From Faucicola sp937889485 (GTDB taxonomy: Bacteria > Pseudomonadota > Gammaproteobacteria > Pseudomonadales > Moraxellaceae): a DNA stretch of 9,911 nucleotides. Of the stretch, positions 6,778-9,911 are shown piece by piece (position 1 is the stretch's first letter; every line of letters starts with the position of its first letter). The notes under the pieces are model-generated. The model made no database searches. It saw nothing but the letters and a program-made list of their open reading frames with translations, and had not been told where the DNA came from. The position numbers and the translations under genes were made by a program. Location: positions 1-9,911 of the forward strand of contig JBOFWQ010000183.1 in NCBI GenBank assembly GCA_051653685.1, written 5' to 3'.

Positions 6778-7296
6778 TTAGTAAGACAACTCGGCACGAC
6801 GATTTTTTGCCCACGCGGCTTCATTTTGGGCAGTATCTACAGGCTGGTCTTCACCATAGCTAATGGTTTCAATACGTGATGATGCAACCCCTTGCGAGCT
6901 TAAATAAGCCGCTGCTGATTTTGCACGGCGCTCGCCTAATGCCATATTATATTCACGGCTACCGCGTTCATCGGTATGACCTGCAATGGCTACACGCGCG
7001 CCCGCATTATTCTGTAAAAATTGCGCTTGTTGGTTGAGTACAGCTTGTCCTTGACTATCAATGTCGCTACTATCAAAACCAAAATAAACGGTATTTGGAT
7101 TGCTATTTGCTGCAGTTACAACTGACGTGGTGTTGGTGACCACTGCGCCGCCGTTATAATAGCCCGTGCCAGCAGGCACACCCATCGGCGCAACTACAAC
7201 CTCTGAAGTACCCGTGCGTTTGGTGGCACAACCCGTTAATGCCAAGCTGCTTAATACCGCAGAAGCAGCTAATAATTGTAAAAAGTTAAGTTTCAT
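6778..7296 (-). CDS. pal: Peptidoglycan-associated lipoprotein Pal
   Basis: Outer membrane lipoprotein of the Tol-Pal system. Its periplasmic domain binds peptidoglycan and TolB and keeps the outer membrane attached during division. The 172 residues begin with a lipoprotein signal peptide ending in the lipobox LTGC, with Cys23 as the lipidated residue, followed by a flexible Gly/Asn/Thr-rich linker to about 66. The OmpA-like domain spans about 68-172: YFGFDSSDI, GHTDERGSREYN (106-117) with Asp109, and ERRA with Arg124. Asp109 and Arg124 have the spacing of the diaminopimelate-binding pair of OmpA-like domains. The C-terminal NRRAELSY is the usual family ending. The ATG at 7296 follows a GAGGAAGG-type ribosome binding site. 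No tol gene is adjacent: the upstream neighbour is a DUF6231-like gene 218 bases away and the downstream one is convergent. Confidence 0.96.
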   Translation of the reverse strand: MKLNFLQLLAASAVLSSLALTGCATKRTGTSEVVVAPMGVPAGTGYYNGGAVVTNTTSVVTAANSNPNTVYFGFDSSDIDSQGQAVLNQQAQFLQNNAGARVAIAGHTDERGSREYNMALGERRAKSAAAYLSSQGVASSRIETISYGEDQPVDTAQNEAAWAKNRRAELSY

Positions 7297-7362
7297 AAGC
7301 CTTCCTCAAGGTACTTTTTTTAATTAATATCCAGCCACCGTGTCATTAACAACGTGGCATGC

Positions 7363-7390
7363 ATTATCATGAACTTTTCGATAGGGTAAA
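7363..7390 (-). promoter_or_regulatory. Predicted pal promoter
   Basis: On the minus strand TTTACC (7390-7385, 4 of 6) and GATAAT (7368-7363, 5 of 6) are 16 bases apart. The predicted start near 7356 gives a leader of about 60 bases that begins at the inverted pair GCCAC/GTGGC (7334-7338 with 7354-7358, 15-base loop). It fits pal being transcribed on its own rather than from a tol operon. Confidence 0.4.
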
Positions 7391-7514
7391 TCAATCACTT
7401 GGTTTTTGTAAACAGGGTTACTGTAATTTTTTTCTTGTGATGAGCGACATGATGGCTAAACTTTAAAAAAAATAGTCTGTGCTACCAAATTTACCAAGTC
7501 GGCGCGATTGGCGT

Positions 7515-8051
7515 TCACCAGCGATATTTATCCCAATTTTCTGGATTCGCCCAAAAACGACTGTTAAGCCAGTCTGGTAAGTGCTTGTAATTAAATAAAT
7601 TAAATTGCCAAGCGTGATAGATTTTTTCGTCTATTGTTATGGGATAATCGCCAAAACGGCTGAACCCAAAACGGGTCAAATCTTGGCAAGCAGGACATAA
7701 CACCAACGTATAACGGGCAAACAAATCGCGGCAACGCTGCAAAGTTTGTGGCAGCAGCGATACTTCCGCCGTCACCACCACTGCCAAGTCATAGCGATGC
7801 GTAAAGCCAAGGGTGCTAAAAGTCGCTAAATCTGTGGGTTGCCATTGGCATTCATGATGATCTACGCGCTTGATCGCAAGTATCTCTTGGAGTACCTCAG
7901 ACATGGATGAATATAGCAATAGGTTTTGTAACAAATGGTCAGGTAAAAGATGTTGTTGAGATAAATACTGCAACGTGTTTTGCACCACCGCATTTAATGA
8001 GCGTTGGCTTTTGCTTGGCGACGTCAAATGCATATCCTTATAACTTGGCAA
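7515..8051 (-). CDS. DUF6231-like protein of unknown function
   Basis: The longest frame is 178 codons, starting with TTG at 8051. I recognise the C-terminal signature LPDWLNSRFWANPENWDKYRW, read in two parts (LPDWLNSRFWANP at 158-170, then ENWDKYRW to the end), as the DUF6231 family of gammaproteobacteria. That assignment is from memory of the family. A hydrophobic strand, YDLAVVV (87-93), a helix, and a second strand YTLVL (114-118) suggest an alpha/beta fold, perhaps resembling the later part of a Rossmann-type methyltransferase, but no SAM-binding glycine motif is visible. A CPAC pair lies at 119-122. There is no signal peptide, so it is probably cytoplasmic. The start is uncertain: ATG at 8033 or TTG at 8027 fit the nearby AAGGA better than TTG at 8051. 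It diverges from ilvD and precedes pal on the same strand. Confidence 0.8.
   Translation of the reverse strand: MPSYKDMHLTSPSKSQRSLNAVVQNTLQYLSQQHLLPDHLLQNLLLYSSMSEVLQEILAIKRVDHHECQWQPTDLATFSTLGFTHRYDLAVVVTAEVSLLPQTLQRCRDLFARYTLVLCPACQDLTRFGFSRFGDYPITIDEKIYHAWQFNLFNYKHLPDWLNSRFWANPENWDKYRW
8035..8039 (-). promoter_or_regulatory. AAGGA ribosome binding site that bears on the DUF6231-like start
   Basis: On the minus strand AAGGA (8039-8035) lies inside the longest frame, after the TTG at 8051. It is only 1 base from the ATG at 8033, which is unusually close, but 7 bases from a TTG at 8027, an ideal spacing. Upstream of the 8051 TTG only a weak A-rich stretch is seen. The real product is therefore probably 172 (ATG) or 170 (TTG) residues, not 178. 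Confidence 0.5.
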
Positions 8052-8091
8052 TAAAATAAATTTTTCTTATGATATCACAAGCGAATACGAC

Positions 8092-8120
8092 TTGCTCTCG
8101 CCTACGCGATCCTTTAGGAT
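8092..8120 (+). promoter_or_regulatory. Predicted ilvD promoter with overlapping dyad
   Basis: TTGCTC (8092-8097, 3 of 6) and TAGGAT (8115-8120, 4 of 6) are separated by the ideal 17 bases. The -10 is overlapped by a small inverted repeat, ATCCT-TT-AGGAT (8109-8120). An alternative -10, TATATA, lies at 8132-8137 but lacks a -35. No leader peptide rich in Ile, Val or Leu and no attenuator hairpin are seen in the 60 bases before the gene. Confidence 0.3.
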
Positions 8121-8184
8121 TACCATAAACTTATATAGCGACTGGCTGAGTCCGTTACTACCTTATTTAACAGCGAGGATTATC

Positions 8185-9911
8185 ATGGAATACCGTTCAA
8201 AAACATCGACTGCAGGTCGTAACATGGCAGGCGCGCGCGCACTATGGCGTGCAACAGGCATGACCGATGAGGATTTTAATAAACCCATCATTGCCATTGC
8301 CAACTCATTCACCCAGTTTGTGCCAGGGCACGTGCACCTAAAAGACATGGGACAGTTGGTGGCGCGCGAGATTGAAAAGGCAGGCGGTGTTGCCAAAGAA
8401 TTTAACACCATTGCGGTGGATGATGGTATTGCCATGGGGCATTTGGGCATGCTGTATAGTTTGCCAAGTCGTGATTTGATTGCCGATAGTGTTGAATATA
8501 TGGTCAATGCCCACTGCGCCGATGCCCTCGTGTGTATCTCAAACTGCGATAAAATCACCCCTGGTATGCTCATGGCAGCCCTGCGCCTAAACATTCCTAC
8601 CATCTTTGTCTCTGGGGGCCCGATGGAAGCGGGTAAAGTGTTGGCTACAACCCTAGGTGATGGTCATACTACCCATGAAACAATCACCAATGAACAAGGC
8701 GAAAAAATCCGCAAACTGGACTTGGTGGATGCCATGATTGATGCGGCAGATGATTTGATTAGCGATGCAGACGTGGCACAAACCGAGCGCTCCGCCTGCC
8801 CTACTTGCGGCTCTTGCTCGGGGATGTTTACCGCTAACTCAATGAACTGCTTGACAGAAGCGTTAGGTCTATCCCTGCCTGGCAATGGCTCACTACTGGC
8901 AACCCATGCCAAACGTAAAGATTTATTCTTAGAAGCAGGTCGCCGTATTGTTGACTTAGCAAAACGCTACTATGAGCAAGAAGACAGCCGTGTATTGCCG
9001 CGCGCCATTGCGACCAAAGCGGCGTTTGAGAACGCCATGAGCCTTGATATCGCCATGGGCGGCTCAACCAATACCATCTTGCACTTGCTGGCGGCTGCCA
9101 GCGAAGCAGGCGTGGACTTTAAAATGGCAGATATTGACCGCCTAAGCCGCCAAGTCCCGTGCTTATCAAAAGTCGCGCCTGCCACCCAAAAATACCACAT
9201 GGAAGATGTACACCGTGCAGGCGGTGTCATGGCAATTTTGGCGGAGCTTGACCGTGCAGGCTTACTGACAACCGATGTGCCAACCGTCCACAGTGACAGC
9301 CTAAAAGAGGCATTGACCCAGTGGGACATCATGAGTCCTGACAACCTAAACAATCCAGAATCCGCAGCGCGCGAGCGTTATATTGCAGCCCCTGGCGGTG
9401 TGCGCACCACTGAAGCATTTAGCCAAAACAAATCATGGTCAAATTTAGATGTCAACCGTGAGTCTGGCTGTATTCGTAGCAAAGAATTTGCCTATTCGCA
9501 AGATGGCGGCTTGGCGGTGTTGTTTGGCAACCTTGCTGAGCGCGGCTGTGTGGTCAAGACCGCAGGCGTGGATGACAGTATATTGACCTTTACAGGACGC
9601 GCGCGCGTGTTTGAAAGCCAAGATGATGCCGTTGCTGCGATTTTGGCAGACAGTATTGTGGCAGGTGATGTGGTGGTGATTCGCTACGAAGGCCCCAAAG
9701 GCGGTCCAGGTATGCAAGAGATGCTATACCCCACATCGTATCTAAAATCAAAAGGCTTGGGCAAAGTATGTGCGTTACTCACGGATGGTCGCTTCTCAGG
9801 TGGTACATCAGGCTTGTCTATCGGTCACGCCAGCCCCGAAGCGGCGGAAGGCGGCACCATTGGCTTGGTTGAAGAAGGCGATACCATCGAGATTGATATC
9901 CCCAATCGTTC
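8185..9911 (+). CDS. ilvD: Dihydroxy-acid dehydratase, 3' end beyond the window
   Basis: Cytoplasmic iron-sulfur enzyme of isoleucine/valine (and pantothenate) synthesis. It dehydrates 2,3-dihydroxy-3-methylbutanoate and its methylpentanoate homologue to the corresponding 2-keto acids. The window contains 575 codons and the frame is open at the edge; E. coli IlvD has 616 residues, so roughly 40-60 codons are missing. Visible hallmarks: GRNMAGARALWRATGM near 11-26, IAVDDGIAMGH near 76-86, ISNCDKITPGM with Cys121 and Lys123, SACPTCGSCSGMFTANSMNC with Cys205, Cys208 and Cys211, YEGPKGGPGMQEM, and DGRFSGGTSGLSIGH. The CPTCGSCSG form is that of the E. coli-type enzyme. Compared from memory with E. 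coli, residues about 151-176 carry an extra loop of about 17 residues. The ATG at 8185 follows GAGG (8175-8178) at 6 bases. It diverges from the DUF6231-like gene. Confidence 0.97.
   Translation, partial: MEYRSKTSTAGRNMAGARALWRATGMTDEDFNKPIIAIANSFTQFVPGHVHLKDMGQLVAREIEKAGGVAKEFNTIAVDDGIAMGHLGMLYSLPSRDLIADSVEYMVNAHCADALVCISNCDKITPGMLMAALRLNIPTIFVSGGPMEAGKVLATTLGDGHTTHETITNEQGEKIRKLDLVDAMIDAADDLISDADVAQTERSACPTCGSCSGMFTANSMNCLTEALGLSLPGNGSLLATHAKRKDLFLEAGRRIVDLAKRYYEQEDSRVLPRAIATKAAFENAMSLDIAMGGSTNTILHLLAAASEAGVDFKMADIDRLSRQVPCLSKVAPATQKYHMEDVHRAGGVMAILAELDRAGLLTTDVPTVHSDSLKEALTQWDIMSPDNLNNPESAARERYIAAPGGVRTTEAFSQNKSWSNLDVNRESGCIRSKEFAYSQDGGLAVLFGNLAERGCVVKTAGVDDSILTFTGRARVFESQDDAVAAILADSIVAGDVVVIRYEGPKGGPGMQEMLYPTSYLKSKGLGKVCALLTDGRFSGGTSGLSIGHASPEAAEGGTIGLVEEGDTIEIDIPNR

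Noticed and set aside
9597..9608. Alternating ACGCGCGCGCGT palindrome, and a similar CG run at 8231-8240
   Set aside because: Both fall in conserved ilvD codons (Gly-Arg-Ala-Arg and Ala-Gly-Ala-Arg-Ala); no need for a structural or Z-DNA explanation.
8163..9717. Several leftward frames opposite ilvD
   Set aside because: Shadows of the strongly conserved ilvD frame, without their own start signals or domains.

Overview
The window looks like chromosomal DNA of a gammaproteobacterium in the Moraxellaceae (Moraxella/Psychrobacter-like). This is an inference from the 1626-residue GDH-180-type glutamate dehydrogenase, a Pal lipoprotein, an IlvD of the E. coli type, a DUF6231-like protein, and moderate-to-low GC with AT-rich spacers. 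No marker such as rRNA is present to fix the genus. All five genes look like ordinary core-genome genes. I saw no insertion sequence, phage gene, CRISPR array, tRNA or rRNA.

Layout. Bases 1-473 hold no credible gene. They are AT-rich spacer with promoter-like and palindromic signals, probably serving a gene left of the window. A hairpin plus T-tract at 474-511 terminates the leftward gdhB gene (593-5473), and a small CTAG-rich tandem repeat lies between the gdhB stop and that hairpin. A 470-bp AT-rich divergent spacer (5474-5943) carries the start signals of gdhB (leftward) and of a secreted SIMPL-domain protein (5944-6696, rightward). The SIMPL gene converges on pal (6778-7296, leftward), and one perfect 13-bp hairpin with U-tracts on both sides serves as a shared terminator. 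Upstream of pal and on the same strand is a DUF6231-like gene (7515-8051 at most, start uncertain). It diverges from ilvD (8185 to beyond 9911), which is cut by the window edge about 40 codons before its expected end.

Functional reading. GdhB (glutamate to 2-oxoglutarate, NAD-linked) and IlvD (branched-chain amino acid synthesis) are cytoplasmic amino acid metabolism. Pal anchors the outer membrane to peptidoglycan, and the SIMPL protein is predicted to be periplasmic. The genes do not form one pathway or operon; each appears to have its own promoter. I did not find a clearly new biological system. The points most worth a second look are the CTAG repeat, the palindrome just before the gdhB ribosome binding site, the promoter/operator-like arrangement at 120-180, the isolation of pal from tol genes, the DUF6231-like protein, and an extra loop in IlvD.
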